Below, piece by piece: positions 1 to 13,604 of a stretch of 64,000 nucleotides of DNA. Under the pieces are notes generated by a model, which was not told the origin of the DNA, did not search any database, and saw only the letters and a program-made list of their open reading frames with translations. This stretch comes from Aliiroseovarius subalbicans (lineage in GTDB: Bacteria > Pseudomonadota > Alphaproteobacteria > Rhodobacterales > Rhodobacteraceae): contig NZ_JALBYQ010000004.1 of assembly GCF_022678625.1 (NCBI RefSeq), positions 124,001-188,000 of the forward strand, read 5' to 3'. The position numbers and the translations under genes were made by a program. The first letter of the stretch is position 1; each line of letters begins with the position of its first letter.

Positions 1-1283
1 GGCTTGCCGCCCAGGAAGAACGCGGCGTCGCCGATCTCAAGTCCCAGCTGCTGGCGGATCGCCTCGGTGCGCTCCGGCCCGATGTTCTTGGCCAAGGGTC
101 CAGCGGCTTCCATGCCACCCGCAACCTCGCCGGATTTCAGCTTGGCCTGGGCTTCTTTCACGGTGATGCCCAATTCCTGCGCCACCGCGTCGGCGGTCTT
201 TTCACGCCAGAAGATATAGCCCATGCCGGGCAGGCCCTGTTCCTGAGCGAACTTGTTCATCCGGTCGCAGAACTTGCGGCTGCCACCCTTCGGGGCGGGA
301 ATGGCGCGAATTTCCGTGCCTTCGTTTTCCAGAAGGCTCGCGAAGATGGCAAAGCCCGAGCCGCGGAAATGTTCGGACACGACCTGCATCTTGATCGGGT
401 TGCGCAGGTCGGGCTTGTCGGTGCCATACCACAGCGCGCTGTCGGCATAGGAGATCTGCTCCCAGTCCTGATCAACCTTGCGACCGCCGCCGAATTCCTC
501 GAACACGCCCTTCAGCACCGGCTGGATCGTGTCGAATACGTCCTGCTGGGTGACAAACGACATCTCCATGTCGAGCTGATAGAAATCGGTGGGCGAGCGA
601 TCGGCGCGCGGGTCTTCGTCGCGGAAGCACGGCGCGATCTGGAAATACTTGTCGAAGCCCGCGACCATCATCAGCTGTTTGAACTGCTGCGGCGCCTGCG
701 GCAGGGCGTAGAACTTGCCAGGGTGCAGGCGCGACGGCACCAGGAAGTCGCGCGCGCCTTCGGGCGACGAGGCCGTGATGATCGGCGTCTGGTATTCGCG
801 GAAATTCAGGTCCCACATCCGCTTGCGCATCGATGTGACAACGTCCGAACGCAGCTTCATGTTGTTCTGAAGCTTCTCACGACGCAGGTCGAGAAAGCGG
901 TATTTTAGCCGGGTTTCTTCCGGGTATTCCTGATCGCCGAACACCATCAGGGGCAGTTCGTCAGCGGCGCCCAGCACCTCCAGGTCGCGCACGAAAACTT
1001 CGACTTCGCCGGTCGGAATTTTCGTGTTCACCAGGCTTTCGTCGCGCGCCTTCACGTTGCCGTCGATGCGGATGCACCATTCGCTGCGCACCTTTTCCAT
1101 GTCGGCAAACACGGGGCTGTCGGGGTCGCACAGGACCTGCGTCATGCCGTAGTGGTCGCGCAGGTCGACGAACAACACGCCGCCGTGGTCGCGGATGCGG
1201 TGCACCCAGCCCGACAGGCGGACGGTTTCGCCCACGTTGGATTTGTTCAGCTCGGCGCAGGTATGGCTGCGAAAGGCGTGCAT
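1..1283 (-). CDS. aspS: Aspartate--tRNA ligase, C-terminal part outside the window
   Basis: Charges tRNA-Asp with aspartate in the cytoplasm. About 427 residues are visible, and the rest of the roughly 590-residue bacterial-type protein lies beyond the left edge. The N-terminus is the OB-fold anticodon-binding domain ([18 protein letters not shown] near residue 27). The class II catalytic core follows, with motif 2 [15 protein letters not shown] near residue 215. The last visible part belongs to the inserted domain typical of bacterial AspRS. The start is the ATG at 1283 ([12 protein letters not shown]), the usual N-terminus of this family. Transcription runs away from carB. Whether it is discriminating or also charges tRNA-Asn cannot be read from this part. 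Partial only because of the window edge; no internal stop was seen. Confidence 0.95.
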   Translation of the reverse strand, partial: MHAFRSHTCAELNKSNVGETVRLSGWVHRIRDHGGVLFVDLRDHYGMTQVLCDPDSPVFADMEKVRSEWCIRIDGNVKARDESLVNTKIPTGEVEVFVRDLEVLGAADELPLMVFGDQEYPEETRLKYRFLDLRREKLQNNMKLRSDVVTSMRKRMWDLNFREYQTPIITASSPEGARDFLVPSRLHPGKFYALPQAPQQFKQLMMVAGFDKYFQIAPCFRDEDPRADRSPTDFYQLDMEMSFVTQQDVFDTIQPVLKGVFEEFGGGRKVDQDWEQISYADSALWYGTDKPDLRNPIKMQVVSEHFRGSGFAIFASLLENEGTEIRAIPAPKGGSRKFCDRMNKFAQEQGLPGMGYIFWREKTADAVAQELGITVKEAQAKLKSGEVAGGMEAAGPLAKNIGPERTEAIRQQLGLEIGDAAFFLGGK

Positions 1284-1432
1284 GGTCGGCTCCCATTCGG
1301 GGTTCAATTGATCTGCGCCGATACACATGGCGGGGCGGGCAAAGTCAAGGGATATGCGGGTTAATAGGGTGGCTGCGCCGGGGATGTGGCGAAAAGTCTT
1401 ACGATCCACGGGCGCCGACGCCAATTTGAACC

Positions 1433-1460
1433 TTGCACATGGCCTGTCGATGCCTATAAC
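1433..1460 (+). promoter_or_regulatory. Candidate sigma-70 promoter of carB
   Basis: TTGCAC (1433-1438), a 16-base spacer and TATAAC (1455-1460) lie about 62 bases ahead of the carB ATG. The spacing and hexamers fit a housekeeping promoter. A short GC hairpin (CGGGG-TTT-CCCCG, about 1479-1492) sits in the predicted leader. Inferred from pattern only. Confidence 0.5.
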
Positions 1461-1522
1461 CCACGACAATTTGCACGCGCGGGGTTTCCCCGTGTGAGTC
1501 TGCCTGCTGCGGGGATGAAACT

Positions 1523-4762
<3,240 letters not shown>

Positions 4763-4819
4763 TTTGACGGAACCGGGGGGCGGGGCCTAGGGTGGATCAA
4801 CCCGAAAAGGAGGCCCCCC

Positions 4820-5164
4820 ATGTTCCGACGCTCGTTTCTTGCCGCCACCTTCGCCTTTGCCGCGACCGCCACCGCGCAGGTCTTCCCCGCCGACATCACC
4901 GGCACCTACACCGCCTTCGGCATGAACCCGAACGGCTCGACCTACAAAGGCCGGGTCCGGATCGAGCAATCCGACACGGGGCAAGTGGCGTTTGCCTGGC
5001 AAGTGGGCAATTCCACCTACGCCGGCCAAGGCGTGCGTGAAGACCGCGTGGTCACCATCGACTGGGGCCAGAAAGACCCGGTGGTCTATGTGATCATGGA
5101 CAGCGGAGAGCTGCACGGGACGTGGGCCGGGGGGAAGGCGTTGGAGCGGTTGGTGCGGGAGTGA
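4820..5164 (+). CDS. Small secreted protein of unknown function
   Basis: A 114-residue protein with a clear N-terminal signal peptide (MFRRSFLAATFAFAATATAQ, likely cut after ATAQ). It is therefore predicted to be periplasmic or secreted. The mature part is rich in beta-prone stretches (GTYTAFGMNPNGSTYKGRV, GQVAFAWQVGNSTYAGQGV) and ends GTWAGGKALERL, resembling a small beta-barrel of lipocalin or avidin-like shape. No catalytic motif was seen. A strong ribosome binding site (AAAGGAGG, about 4806-4813) fixes the ATG at 4820. It lies 57 bases after carB and may be co-transcribed. I do not recognise the family with confidence. Confidence 0.8.
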   Translation: MFRRSFLAATFAFAATATAQVFPADITGTYTAFGMNPNGSTYKGRVRIEQSDTGQVAFAWQVGNSTYAGQGVREDRVVTIDWGQKDPVVYVIMDSGELHGTWAGGKALERLVRE

Positions 5165-5216
5165 GGGTGGCGCGCTGCACCTCCTGGGCGCGGTTGCCCC
5201 CTATCATAATGGTCAG

Positions 5217-5942
5217 TTAGAAGTCTGGTTCGAGTGCTGGACCGTAGCGCGTCAATAGCTCTACAACGTGGTCAACCAATTGGCCCGTCGTATCGGTCAA
5301 TACTGCGATCCCATCGTCACGCGGCATTTGAAAACCCCGAACTGTGAAATCTCCCGTTGAGGGATCAATGTCGAAGTGCCGTTCGATTATGCCAGAGTAC
5401 GAAGGATGTACCTGTAGTGAGAGCGAGCGATAAACACTCTCATACTCGTGAGTCATGCCAGTCCGGTTGAACTTGTCGGTGATTGAAAGGGCTTTCCCAC
5501 CCATCTCTTCAACCTCTTTCATCTTCTTGTCAGTGGAAGCAATTTCGTCCTCGATTGGGAGTTCGCTGGCAATCCGCGCAAAGAACGGGTTTCCTTTTGT
5601 TGCCTCTCGCAGCTGCGTTCGTATGCCTCTTAAGAAACTGGCCTGTAAATGTAAGTGGTAGTCAGGGAAATCGCAAAGGTTCCTCAATTCCACTAGATGC
5701 TCCAATGCGGACCGAAGAATAATTTTGGCGTCAAAGCCCTTTCCATTTTTCAGAAGGAATACCACAGCGTGACAGCGCTCCAAGAGCGAGGCGGACAGGC
5801 CTACAAAAATCTGATGGCGAAATTTTTGCTTGTCGAACTTGGTATTTTGAAGCTGGTCGATTGCTCCAAGAATCCTACCCTCGACGTCAGGCAGCGTGAA
5901 ATCTGTGTCAATTTCTGCGGTTCTCAAACCAACCGCCCCCAC
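5217..5942 (-). CDS. DUF5677-like protein of unknown function
   Basis: A predicted 241-residue soluble, mostly helical protein. The pattern of paired conserved helices ([20 protein letters not shown], then [20 protein letters not shown]) and a later histidine-containing helix ([12 protein letters not shown]) resembles the DUF5677/HEPN-like hypothetical proteins found in mobile regions. That is a family resemblance recalled by eye, not a search result. The frame opens with GTG at 5942, overlapping the last 19 bases of rimO, and no good ribosome binding site is visible. A TTG at 5927 is an alternative start. Base composition is visibly poorer in GC than the flanking carB and rimO, suggesting acquisition. 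It may be translated by read-on from rimO. Confidence 0.7.
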   Translation of the reverse strand: MGAVGLRTAEIDTDFTLPDVEGRILGAIDQLQNTKFDKQKFRHQIFVGLSASLLERCHAVVFLLKNGKGFDAKIILRSALEHLVELRNLCDFPDYHLHLQASFLRGIRTQLREATKGNPFFARIASELPIEDEIASTDKKMKEVEEMGGKALSITDKFNRTGMTHEYESVYRSLSLQVHPSYSGIIERHFDIDPSTGDFTVRGFQMPRDDGIAVLTDTTGQLVDHVVELLTRYGPALEPDF

Positions 5943-7297
5943 AAATCATACTCCCCCGCCTCGTCCACCTCGACCGACACGATCTCCCCGACCGACAGTC
6001 CCTCGGTGCCCTCATCAATGAACAGGTTTCCGTCGATCTCCGGCGCGTCCGCTTTGGTGCGGCAGGTGGCGATGCCGTCTTCGTCGATGTCGTCGATGAT
6101 CACGTCCATAACCTGGCCGACCTTCGCCGCCAGTTTCGCCTCGGAAATCGCCTGGGCTTTCTCCATGAAGCGGTTCCAGCGGTCCTGTTTGACCTCATCC
6201 GGCACGTGGTCGGGCAGGTCGTTGGACCGGGCGCCCGCGACGTTTTCGTATTGAAAGCAGCCGACGCGATCCAATTGCGCCTCGTCCATCCAATCCAACA
6301 GAACCTGGAATTCTTCTTCCGTTTCACCGGGATAGCCGACGATGAATGTCGATCGCAGCGTGATGCCCGGGCAATCGCGCCGCCAGGCGGTGATTTCGTC
6401 CAGCGTTCTCGCGGCGGCGGCAGGACGCGCCATACGCTTTAGTACGGATGTCGCCGCGTGCTGGAACGGGATGTCCAGGTAGGGTAGGATCAGCCCCTCG
6501 GCCATCAGCGGGATCAGCTGGCGCACGTGGGGGTAGGGGTAGACGTAATGCAGCCGCACCCAGGCGCCCAAGGAACCCAGATCGCGGGCCAGGTCAGTGA
6601 TATGGGCACGGTGGCCCCGGTCTTCGGCATGGCGGATGTCCACACCATACGCTGACGTATCCTGACTGATGACCAGAAGCTCCTGCACCCCGGCCTCGAC
6701 CAGCTTTTCCGCCTCGCGCATCACCGCATGGGCGGGGCGAGATGCCAGTTTGCCGCGCATGTCCGGGATGATGCAGAACTTGCAGGCGTGATTGCAGCCT
6801 TCGGAAATCTTCAGATAGGAATAATGCCGCGGGGTCAGTGACACGCCGGTTGCGGGCAGCAGGTCCACGAACGGATCCGGGTCCGGCGGCACGGCGGCGT
6901 GCACGGCGTCCAGCACCTGTTCGTATTGATGCGGGCCGGTGACGGCCAGGACGGACGGGTGCGTTCCACGGATGTAATCCTCTTCGGCGCCCAGACAGCC
7001 GGTGACGATGACTCGACCGTTTTCGTTCAACGCTTCGCCGATGGCTTCAAGGCTTTCGGCCTTGGCAGAATCCAGGAACCCGCAGGTGTTCACCACCACG
7101 GCGTCCGCGCCCGCATAGTCAGGCGAGATCGCGTAGCCTTCCGCGCGTAGGCGGGTCAGGATGCGCTCGGAATCAACCAACGCCTTGGGGCAGCCCAGGC
7201 TGACCATGCCGATCTTCGGCTGGCCGGGGCGGCTGGGTTCACTGATCCGAGCCTTCGGGGCCAGGTCGGGGCGGAGGTTGGGCGGGTTCGTTGTCAT
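5924..7297 (-). CDS. rimO: Ribosomal protein S12 methylthiotransferase
   Basis: Radical-SAM enzyme that adds a methylthio group to a conserved aspartate of ribosomal protein S12. At 457 residues it is of normal length. The N-terminal UPF0004 domain ([20 protein letters not shown]) carries cluster-binding cysteines. The radical SAM motif CxxxCxxC is CNHACKFC near residue 168. The C-terminal TRAM domain ends [17 protein letters not shown] variable, proline-rich N-terminal extension of about 25 residues precedes the first domain. Start ATG at 7297. Its 3' end overlaps the AT-richer gene at 5217-5942. Confidence 0.96.
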   Translation of the reverse strand: MTTNPPNLRPDLAPKARISEPSRPGQPKIGMVSLGCPKALVDSERILTRLRAEGYAISPDYAGADAVVVNTCGFLDSAKAESLEAIGEALNENGRVIVTGCLGAEEDYIRGTHPSVLAVTGPHQYEQVLDAVHAAVPPDPDPFVDLLPATGVSLTPRHYSYLKISEGCNHACKFCIIPDMRGKLASRPAHAVMREAEKLVEAGVQELLVISQDTSAYGVDIRHAEDRGHRAHITDLARDLGSLGAWVRLHYVYPYPHVRQLIPLMAEGLILPYLDIPFQHAATSVLKRMARPAAAARTLDEITAWRRDCPGITLRSTFIVGYPGETEEEFQVLLDWMDEAQLDRVGCFQYENVAGARSNDLPDHVPDEVKQDRWNRFMEKAQAISEAKLAAKVGQVMDVIIDDIDEDGIATCRTKADAPEIDGNLFIDEGTEGLSVGEIVSVEVDEAGEYDLWGRLV

Positions 7298-7416
7298 GCA
7301 GCGGGGTATAGAACGTGCCCCGCCGACAGGAAAGCGCCAATCCCGAGGGAGCGGCGAAGGCCGCTTTCGAGGAATTAAGCGCGCCGCAGGCGCACCTTTG
7401 GATCAAACCTTAAAGG

Positions 7417-7998
7417 TTACCGTTTGCGGTCGCGGCGCGAGGACATGGGCTGGAACGCCACGCCCACATGGGCCTCGCAATAGGGTTTTCCCTGTTGCAC
7501 GGGCAGGCCGCAGAACCAGAAATCTTCCGTGGCGGGGTCGCCGATCGGCCATTTGCAGGTGCGCTCGGTCAGTTCCATCAGGTTCAGCTTCTTCGCACCT
7601 TTTTCAACTTCACGCACCGAGGCCAGCGCTTCGGGGCTGATCTCGTTGGCCGAGGGTTGCGGCGGCAGGGGCTGACCTGCGGGGATGATCTTGTTGCGGG
7701 CCGACGCCGGTTGCTTGGGCGGGGCCGCACTTTGTGTCGCGGGCTCGACCTTCTTGGGCTCGGCAGGCTTTTTCGGCGCGGGCTTTGGCTTTGCTGCTGC
7801 CGCCGTTTTCGGGGCCGGTTTTTCCTTGGCCGGGGCCTTGGTGCCGCCGCCAGCGCGGTTGGACAGGCCAAGCCGGTGCACCTTGCCGATCACGGCGTTG
7901 CGGGTGACGCCACCAAGTTCCTTGGCGATGACCGAGGCGGATTGCCCCTCCCCCCACATCTTTTTCAGAATTTCAACGCGTTCGTCGGTCCAGGACAT
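7417..7998 (-). CDS. gcrA: Cell-cycle regulator GcrA
   Basis: Sigma-70-associated transcription factor that acts at GANTC-methylated promoters in alphaproteobacteria. The N-terminal helix-turn-helix region is intact (MSWTDERVEILKKMWGEGQS, then ITRNAVIGKVHRLGLSNRA-type segment). A low-complexity middle rich in Lys, Pro and Ala (about residues 50-110) links to a conserved C-terminal sigma-interacting part with CKWPIGDPATEDFWFCGL near residue 155. The frame is open 36 bases further upstream, but the ATG at 7998 (MSWTD) is the family start and has GGGAAAAG ahead of it. The protein is 193 residues, within the family range. Confidence 0.96.
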   Translation of the reverse strand: MSWTDERVEILKKMWGEGQSASVIAKELGGVTRNAVIGKVHRLGLSNRAGGGTKAPAKEKPAPKTAAAAKPKPAPKKPAEPKKVEPATQSAAPPKQPASARNKIIPAGQPLPPQPSANEISPEALASVREVEKGAKKLNLMELTERTCKWPIGDPATEDFWFCGLPVQQGKPYCEAHVGVAFQPMSSRRDRKR

Positions 7999-8080
7999 GT
8001 CTTTTCCCATCTGCGGGCGCGCGCGCCCGGTCATTCAACAGGGGCCTATTCTAGACACCCCGCCGCCGGATACAAGGCCA

Positions 8081-8956
8081 TTAGCGCCGTGCGCGACTTT
8101 CGCGCCACAACATCAGCGCCGCGCCCGCAATGATGATCGCCGCACCGGCAAGGCTACTGCCCGCCGGGACCACATCGAAAACAGCGAAATCATACAGCCC
8201 GACGAAGATCAGCGTGGCATAGGAGAACGGCACCGCAAAGCTTGCGTCCGCGCGTTTCATCGCCTGGATGAAGCAGGCCTGGGCGGTCGCCATCATCAAC
8301 CCCAGCGTGATCAGCGCGCCCCATTGCGCGGCGGTGGGCGGGGCCCAGACGAAAAGCACCGCCAGGGTGGCGATGGCAAGCCCGATCGCGTTGTTGATCA
8401 AAAGGATCTGCAAAGGACGTTCGCGTCCGGTGAGCAGTTTTATCAGGGTGATCTCGAACCCCATGACAAGGGCCGCGCTTAGCGCCAGAAGGGCCGCAGG
8501 TTGAAACGTGCCCGCACCGGGCCGGATCAGGATCATCGCACCGATCACGGCAATGCCTGCGGCGGTCCACCGCCATGGCCCGACTCGTTCGCCCAGCAGC
8601 GGGATCGCCAGGATCATGGCAAAGACCGGGTTCAGGAATGAAATCGCGGTGGCGTCCGCCATTGGGATGAAAGCCACGGCGGCGAACATCAGGGAAATAC
8701 CGGACCAACCTGCAAGGCTGCGGGCGAAATGGACCGAGAGGTTGGGCGTCTCGATCCTGGGGCGCAGGATCAGCGCCGTTGTACCGATCGCCAGAAAGGC
8801 GAACAGAAACCGCCCGTGCGAGATCTGCAGCGGGTGCAACGCATCCCCCAACACATCGCGCCCGGCCATTTTGGCAAGCAGCGAGGTGCCCGCGATCAGG
8901 GCGGCGGCCAACAGCATGAAACCTGCCGAGGCCGTGGGGTTGGGGCGCGTCTCCAT
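8081..8956 (-). CDS. EamA/DMT-family membrane transporter
   Basis: A 291-residue integral membrane protein with about ten hydrophobic segments arranged as two EamA repeats of five helices each (first about 10-140, second about 150-285). The family exports amino acids, metabolites or drugs by proton antiport. The substrate cannot be predicted. The end is positively charged (MLWRESRARR), consistent with a cytoplasmic C-terminus. It lies 82 bases upstream of gcrA on the same strand, with no clear terminator between them, so it may share transcription. Confidence 0.9.
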   Translation of the reverse strand: METRPNPTASAGFMLLAAALIAGTSLLAKMAGRDVLGDALHPLQISHGRFLFAFLAIGTTALILRPRIETPNLSVHFARSLAGWSGISLMFAAVAFIPMADATAISFLNPVFAMILAIPLLGERVGPWRWTAAGIAVIGAMILIRPGAGTFQPAALLALSAALVMGFEITLIKLLTGRERPLQILLINNAIGLAIATLAVLFVWAPPTAAQWGALITLGLMMATAQACFIQAMKRADASFAVPFSYATLIFVGLYDFAVFDVVPAGSSLAGAAIIIAGAALMLWRESRARR

Positions 8957-9136
8957 CCCCCTTGCGCTAGCCCGCTGCAGCGCGAATGAAAAGGGTAGAC
9001 AGGGCGCGCGGGCCGGATTATCAGCGCCCCATGATCAAACGCCTGCATATCACGACCGACCGACGCCGACGCAAATTCGTCTGACGTCCGTTTCCGTTTG
9101 ATCCCGCGCCGATCTGGCGCATCCACCCTGAAATTG

Positions 9137-9165
9137 TTGACACGAGCCTGCCCATGCGGCACCCA
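9137..9165 (+). promoter_or_regulatory. Possible promoter of argD-argF
   Basis: A perfect TTGACA (9137-9142) is followed after 17 bases by CACCCA, a poor -10 box. It lies 27 bases before the argD ATG. A good -35 with a weak -10 could need an activator. Pattern evidence only. Confidence 0.35.
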
Positions 9166-9191
9166 AAGGCTTCTTTTACGTGGAGAAAACC

Positions 9192-10370
9192 ATGATCCCC
9201 TCCGTTTTGCCGACCTATTCGCGCGCGCCCCTGTCGTTTGAGACGGGCGAAGGCAGCTGGCTGATGACGGCAGACGGGCGCCGATATCTGGACCTTGGCG
9301 CGGGCATCGCGGTGAACGCGCTGGGTCATGCGAACCCCGATCTGGTGAACGCTTTGACCGCGCAGGCGGGCAAGCTGTGGCATACCTCGAACCTGTATGA
9401 GATCCCGAACCAGCAGGCGCTGGCCGATGCTCTGGTCGAGGCGACCTTTGCCGACACGGTGTTTTTCACCAATTCGGGCACCGAGGCCGCTGAACTGGCG
9501 GTCAAAATGGCACGCAAGCATTTCTTTGAGGCCGGTCAACCTGAAAAGGTTGAGATCATCGCCTTTGACGGCTCGTTTCACGGCCGGTCCTCGGCCGGGA
9601 TCGCGGCGGCGGGGGGCGACAAGCTGACCAAGGGCTTCGGGCCATTGCTGCCGGGGTTCAAACATCTGCCCTTTGCCGATCACGATGCAGTGGCGGCGGC
9701 GATCACCGACAAGACGGCGGCGATCATCATCGAACCGGTGCAGGGCGAAGGCGGCATTCGCCCGGTGCCGGACCAGTGCCTGAAGGGGCTGCGCGATCTG
9801 TGCGACGAACACGGGCTGCTGTTGATCTTTGACGAGGTGCAATGTGGCGTGGGCCGGACCGGCAAGCTGTTTGCCCATGAATGGGCGGGTGTGACGCCCG
9901 ACATCATGATGGTCGCGAAAGGCATCGGAGGCGGTTTTCCATTGGGGGCTGTTTTGGCGACGGAACACGCGGCCAGCGGCATGGTCGCGGGCACGCATGG
10001 CTCGACCTATGGCGGTAACCCGCTGGCCTGTGCCGTGGGGCTGAAGGTGATGGAGATCGTCAGCGATCCGGCGTTCCTGGGTGAGGTGAACCGCAAGGCG
10101 GGGCTTTTGCGTCAGAAGCTTGAGGGGTTGGTGGCCAGCCACCCCGACGTGTTCGACAGCGTGCGCGGATCGGGCCTGATGCTGGGCCTGAAGTGCAAGG
10201 CGGTGAACATGGACGTGGTCAACGCGGGTTACGGCGCCAAGGTGTTGGTGGTGCCCGCCGCAGACAATGTCGTGCGCCTGCTGCCGCCCCTGACCATTTC
10301 CGACGACGAGATCAGCGAAGCCGTGTCCCGGCTTGAGAAAGCCGCAGGCGCGGTGGAGAACAGCAAATGA
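9192..10370 (+). CDS. argD: Acetylornithine aminotransferase
   Basis: PLP-dependent class III aminotransferase converting N-acetylglutamate semialdehyde to N-acetylornithine. The same family also serves as N-succinyldiaminopimelate aminotransferase. The family features are present: [37 protein letters not shown], the ASP motif [13 protein letters not shown] and the Schiff-base lysine in [15 protein letters not shown] near residue 240. I chose ATG 9192 ([14 protein letters not shown]) because GGAG sits 6 bases ahead. A GTG at 9180 would add four residues but swallow that site. The protein is 392 residues. The stop overlaps the argF start (ATGA), showing translational coupling. Confidence 0.96.
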   Translation: MIPSVLPTYSRAPLSFETGEGSWLMTADGRRYLDLGAGIAVNALGHANPDLVNALTAQAGKLWHTSNLYEIPNQQALADALVEATFADTVFFTNSGTEAAELAVKMARKHFFEAGQPEKVEIIAFDGSFHGRSSAGIAAAGGDKLTKGFGPLLPGFKHLPFADHDAVAAAITDKTAAIIIEPVQGEGGIRPVPDQCLKGLRDLCDEHGLLLIFDEVQCGVGRTGKLFAHEWAGVTPDIMMVAKGIGGGFPLGAVLATEHAASGMVAGTHGSTYGGNPLACAVGLKVMEIVSDPAFLGEVNRKAGLLRQKLEGLVASHPDVFDSVRGSGLMLGLKCKAVNMDVVNAGYGAKVLVVPAADNVVRLLPPLTISDDEISEAVSRLEKAAGAVENSK

Positions 10371-11293
10371 ACCACTTTCTGGACATCAACAAGACCGACC
10401 CCGCCGACCTGCGTGGCATGATCGACCAGGCGCGGGTCATGAAGGACGCGCGCAAGGGGCTGCCCAAGGGCACCAAGGACGCAGATCAGCCGCTGAAAGA
10501 CCACATTGTGGCGCTGATTTTTGAGAAACCCTCGACCCGCACGCGGGTGTCGTTCGATGTCGGCGTGCGCCAGATGGGCGGCGAAACGCTTGTGCTGTCG
10601 GGATCGGAAATGCAGCTGGGACATGGGGAAAGCATCGCGGACACGGCGCGGGTCCTGTCGCGCTATGTCGACCTGATCATGATCCGAACGTTCGAGGAAA
10701 GCGCGCTTTTGGAGCTTGCGGAATATGCTGACGTGCCGGTGATCAACGGGCTCACGAACCGCTCGCATCCCTGCCAGATCATGGCCGACATCCTGACCTA
10801 TGAAGAGCACAACGGCCCGATCGCGGGGAAAAAGGTCGTGTGGACCGGGGATGGCAACAATGTCTGTGCCTCGTTCATCCATGCGGCTGGGCAGTTCGGC
10901 TTTGACCTGACCTTTACCGGGCCGCCGAACCTGGATCCCGAAGCGGTGTTCATCGAAGAGGCCCGCGCAAAAGGGGCGAAGATCGAGATCGAACGCGATG
11001 CGGCAAAGGCCGTTGAGGGTGCCGATCTGATCGTGGCAGACACCTGGGTGTCGATGCACGATGCGCAGTCGACCCGCGAGCGGCGTCACAATCAGCTACG
11101 CCCCTACCAGGTGAACGACCACCTGATGGCGGGGGCCAAGGATGATGCCTTGTTCATGCATTGCCTGCCGGCGCACCGGGAAGAGGAAGTGACCAATGCG
11201 GTCATGGACGGCCCGCAATCGGTGATCTTCGACGAGGCCGAGAACCGCCTGCACGCCCAGAAGGCCGTCATGCGCTGGTGCCTGGGCGTCTAG
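10367..11293 (+). CDS. argF: Ornithine carbamoyltransferase
   Basis: Joins carbamoyl phosphate and ornithine to citrulline. It is 308 residues, the usual length. The carbamoyl-phosphate site is [13 protein letters not shown] near residue 50. The second-domain motifs are [18 protein letters not shown] near residue 128, and the [11 protein letters not shown] signature near residue 265 provides the ornithine-site Cys and His. It overlaps argD by 4 bases in an ATGA junction. It draws carbamoyl phosphate from the CarB complex whose large subunit is encoded 5.6 kb upstream. No hslO follows, although that gene often follows argF in this order. Confidence 0.98.
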   Translation: MNHFLDINKTDPADLRGMIDQARVMKDARKGLPKGTKDADQPLKDHIVALIFEKPSTRTRVSFDVGVRQMGGETLVLSGSEMQLGHGESIADTARVLSRYVDLIMIRTFEESALLELAEYADVPVINGLTNRSHPCQIMADILTYEEHNGPIAGKKVVWTGDGNNVCASFIHAAGQFGFDLTFTGPPNLDPEAVFIEEARAKGAKIEIERDAAKAVEGADLIVADTWVSMHDAQSTRERRHNQLRPYQVNDHLMAGAKDDALFMHCLPAHREEEVTNAVMDGPQSVIFDEAENRLHAQKAVMRWCLGV

Positions 11294-11428
11294 TCGCTGC
11301 GCGATTGCGCCCCGCCCCCTTCACGGCTGCGCCGCTTGGGGGCGCGGCGCGGCAAGCTCGCTTCGCTCGCCATGGTATCTGGTGGCCTCGCTGCGCTCGG
11401 CAGGGGGCGCAGCCTTGGTTGGGCGCGC

Positions 11429-12910
11429 CTACCCGACGATCGCGTTGAGGAGGAAGAAGATCACCGCTGACATCACCGCGGCGGCGGGGACGGTGATGAC
11501 CCAGGCGGCGACGATCGTCATGAAGTGGGAGCGGCGCACCAGTTTGCGGCGCCGCCGTTCCTCGGGGGCGACACGTTTTTCCGCCGGTCGGTTGGCAGAG
11601 GACAGGCGCTGACGTTTCTCCATGTGCCATTCACGGTAGAAACCGACGCCGAAGACGCCGCCCACCGCGATATGGGTCGAACTGACGGGCAGGCCCAGCC
11701 AGGAAGCCACGATCACCGTGATGGCTGCCGACAGCGCGACGCAATAGGCGCGGATCGGGTTCAACTTGGTGATCTGGCTGCCCACCATTCGGATCAGCTT
11801 GGGGCCAAACAGGACCAGGCCGAACGAGATGCCGAAAGCGCCGATCACCATGACCCACATCGGGATCGTCACCTTCGCGGCGAAATCCCCGAATTGTTCC
11901 GCGTGGACGATGGCCGCCAGCGGGCCCACCGCGTTCGCCACGTCATTGGCGCCGTGGGCGAAGGACAGAAGCGCAGCCGAGAAGATCAGCGGAATGGCAA
12001 ACAGGGTTTTCAGCGACTTGGTGCGGTTTTCAAGTCCCTCGGCTTGGCGCGCAACCAGCGGTGCAGCAACCGCATAGGCGATGGCCCCAATGACCACACC
12101 GATGAACAGCGCGGTGGGCAGGTCGATCTTGACGATCCGCTTCAACCCCTTGATCGACAGATAGGCGCCGAAGGCCGCCGCCATGATGCCGATCAGCACT
12201 GGCACCCAGCGTTTGGCCGCGGCGATCTTGTCCTCTTGATAGACAATGCGCGCTTTGATGAAAGCCAGGAAACCAGCGGCGATGAGACCGCCCAGCACCG
12301 GGGAAATCACCCAGCTGGCGGCGATCTTGCCCATTGTCGGCCAGTTCACAGCGACAAAGCCCGCCGCAGCAATACCCGCGCCCATCACGCCCCCTACGAC
12401 AGAATGGGTCGTGGAGACCGGCGCCCCAACCCAGGTGGCCAGGTTCACCCACAAAGCCGAGGAAATCAGCGCGGCCATCATCGCCCAGATGAACACGCGT
12501 GTTTCGGCGAACCCTGCCGGGTCGATGATGCCTTTTGAGATGGTCGACACCACGTCGCCCCCGGCCAAAAGCGCCCCCGCGGTTTCAAACAGCGCTGCGA
12601 TGACGATGGCGCCGCCCATGGTCAGGGCATTTGCCCCCACCGCCGGCCCCATGTTGTTGGCCACATCGTTGGCGCCAATGTTGATCGCCATATAGGCGCC
12701 GAAGGCCGCCGCCGAGACGACCACGAAGGAAATCGGCGTCTGGCCGAACAGAACCGCCGAGGCCAGCGCGGCGATCACGATGAAGGCGAGCGCGACGCCC
12801 ATGCCGACCATCGGACGGGCCACATATTGCGAGGCGTACTCGAATTGGCTGATACGATTGAGGTCTTTGTCCAGTGTTTTCCACTGGCCCGAATTGTTGT
12901 TGTCGGTCAT
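11429..12910 (-). CDS. PiT-family inorganic phosphate transporter
   Basis: A 493-residue membrane protein that imports phosphate (probably as a metal-phosphate complex) with protons or sodium. The two inverted PiT signatures are GANDVANNMGPAVGANAL near residue 80 and GANDVANAVGPLAAI near residue 325. Around twelve hydrophobic segments are visible, with a long cytoplasmic loop near 395-430 rich in Arg and Lys (EKRVAPEERRRRKLVRR). It is transcribed towards argF, converging across 135 bases of GC-rich spacer. No pitA-associated DUF47 gene is present. Confidence 0.93.
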   Translation of the reverse strand: MTDNNNSGQWKTLDKDLNRISQFEYASQYVARPMVGMGVALAFIVIAALASAVLFGQTPISFVVVSAAAFGAYMAINIGANDVANNMGPAVGANALTMGGAIVIAALFETAGALLAGGDVVSTISKGIIDPAGFAETRVFIWAMMAALISSALWVNLATWVGAPVSTTHSVVGGVMGAGIAAAGFVAVNWPTMGKIAASWVISPVLGGLIAAGFLAFIKARIVYQEDKIAAAKRWVPVLIGIMAAAFGAYLSIKGLKRIVKIDLPTALFIGVVIGAIAYAVAAPLVARQAEGLENRTKSLKTLFAIPLIFSAALLSFAHGANDVANAVGPLAAIVHAEQFGDFAAKVTIPMWVMVIGAFGISFGLVLFGPKLIRMVGSQITKLNPIRAYCVALSAAITVIVASWLGLPVSSTHIAVGGVFGVGFYREWHMEKRQRLSSANRPAEKRVAPEERRRRKLVRRSHFMTIVAAWVITVPAAAVMSAVIFFLLNAIVG

Positions 12911-13040
12911 GCGCGCGTTTCCCTGTTCTCAGGTAAGACAAACTGGTCGTGGCCCTTATGGGTCCACGATTCCGCGCTACAAAATTCGGATTAGATTCGC
13001 AACACTCCTGTTGCCGGTCCTGTCAGTTTTTCAGGATGGA

Positions 13041-13499
13041 TCAGAAATCGCGCAAAAGCTGCTGCAGGTCTTTTTCGTCGACCATTTCGGCGGCTTCCTC
13101 CGTCGCGACCCATTTCAGTTCGCGTTCCTCGGCCTCGGGGAAGTCATCCTCCATCGCCTTGACCTTGATCGGATAGACTTGGGCCGAGCAGCGCGCCGGG
13201 GCGCCTTCGTTCATCTGTTTGGTGAACTGGAATTCGCCCAGCGGTTCTTTGGCCAGCTTTCCGTCGGTCACGCCGGCTTCTTTCCAGGCGTCCTGCATCG
13301 CGGCCTCGGCGGCATTCATTCCGTCGATCGGCCAGCCCTTGGGCAGAATCCAGCGGCCAGTGCCACGCGACGTGACCAAAAGCACCTCTTTGCGGTCACC
13401 TTTGCCGCGATAACATAGCGCCGCAACCTGAAATCGGTTGGGGCGTTTGATCAAGGGGCGCACGACCTCGGACCAGGCCTGCTTGAGAAGCGTAGACAT
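13041..13499 (-). CDS. Nudix-fold protein with an altered Nudix box
   Basis: A 152-residue protein resembling the diphosphoinositol-polyphosphate-type Nudix hydrolases of alphaproteobacteria: RFQVAALCYR, then GRWILPKGWPIDG. The Nudix box reads GWPIDGMNAAEAAM followed by QDAWKEAGV. Compared with Gx5Ex7REUxEExGU, the first Glu is Met, Arg is Gln, and two catalytic Glu positions are Asp and Lys, leaving one Glu. Activity may be weak or changed. Start ATG 13499 (MSTLLKQAW) with AGGCGG ahead of it. A longer open frame to 13556 adds a basic stretch without family support. Confidence 0.85.
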   Translation of the reverse strand: MSTLLKQAWSEVVRPLIKRPNRFQVAALCYRGKGDRKEVLLVTSRGTGRWILPKGWPIDGMNAAEAAMQDAWKEAGVTDGKLAKEPLGEFQFTKQMNEGAPARCSAQVYPIKVKAMEDDFPEAEERELKWVATEEAAEMVDEKDLQQLLRDF

Positions 13500-13604
13500 T
13501 GAAAAACCGCCTGTTTTGTTTTTTTTCGTTGAGCGGCAGATATAGGGTAATGACACGAATTTGCAAGTAAAACGCCCGAAATTGCGGTTTTTAGCTCCGA
13601 AATG

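Noticed and set aside
9030-9083. 17-codon frame MIKRLHITTDRRRRKFV upstream of argD
   Set aside because: No ribosome binding site and 109 bases away from the start of argD; probably chance.
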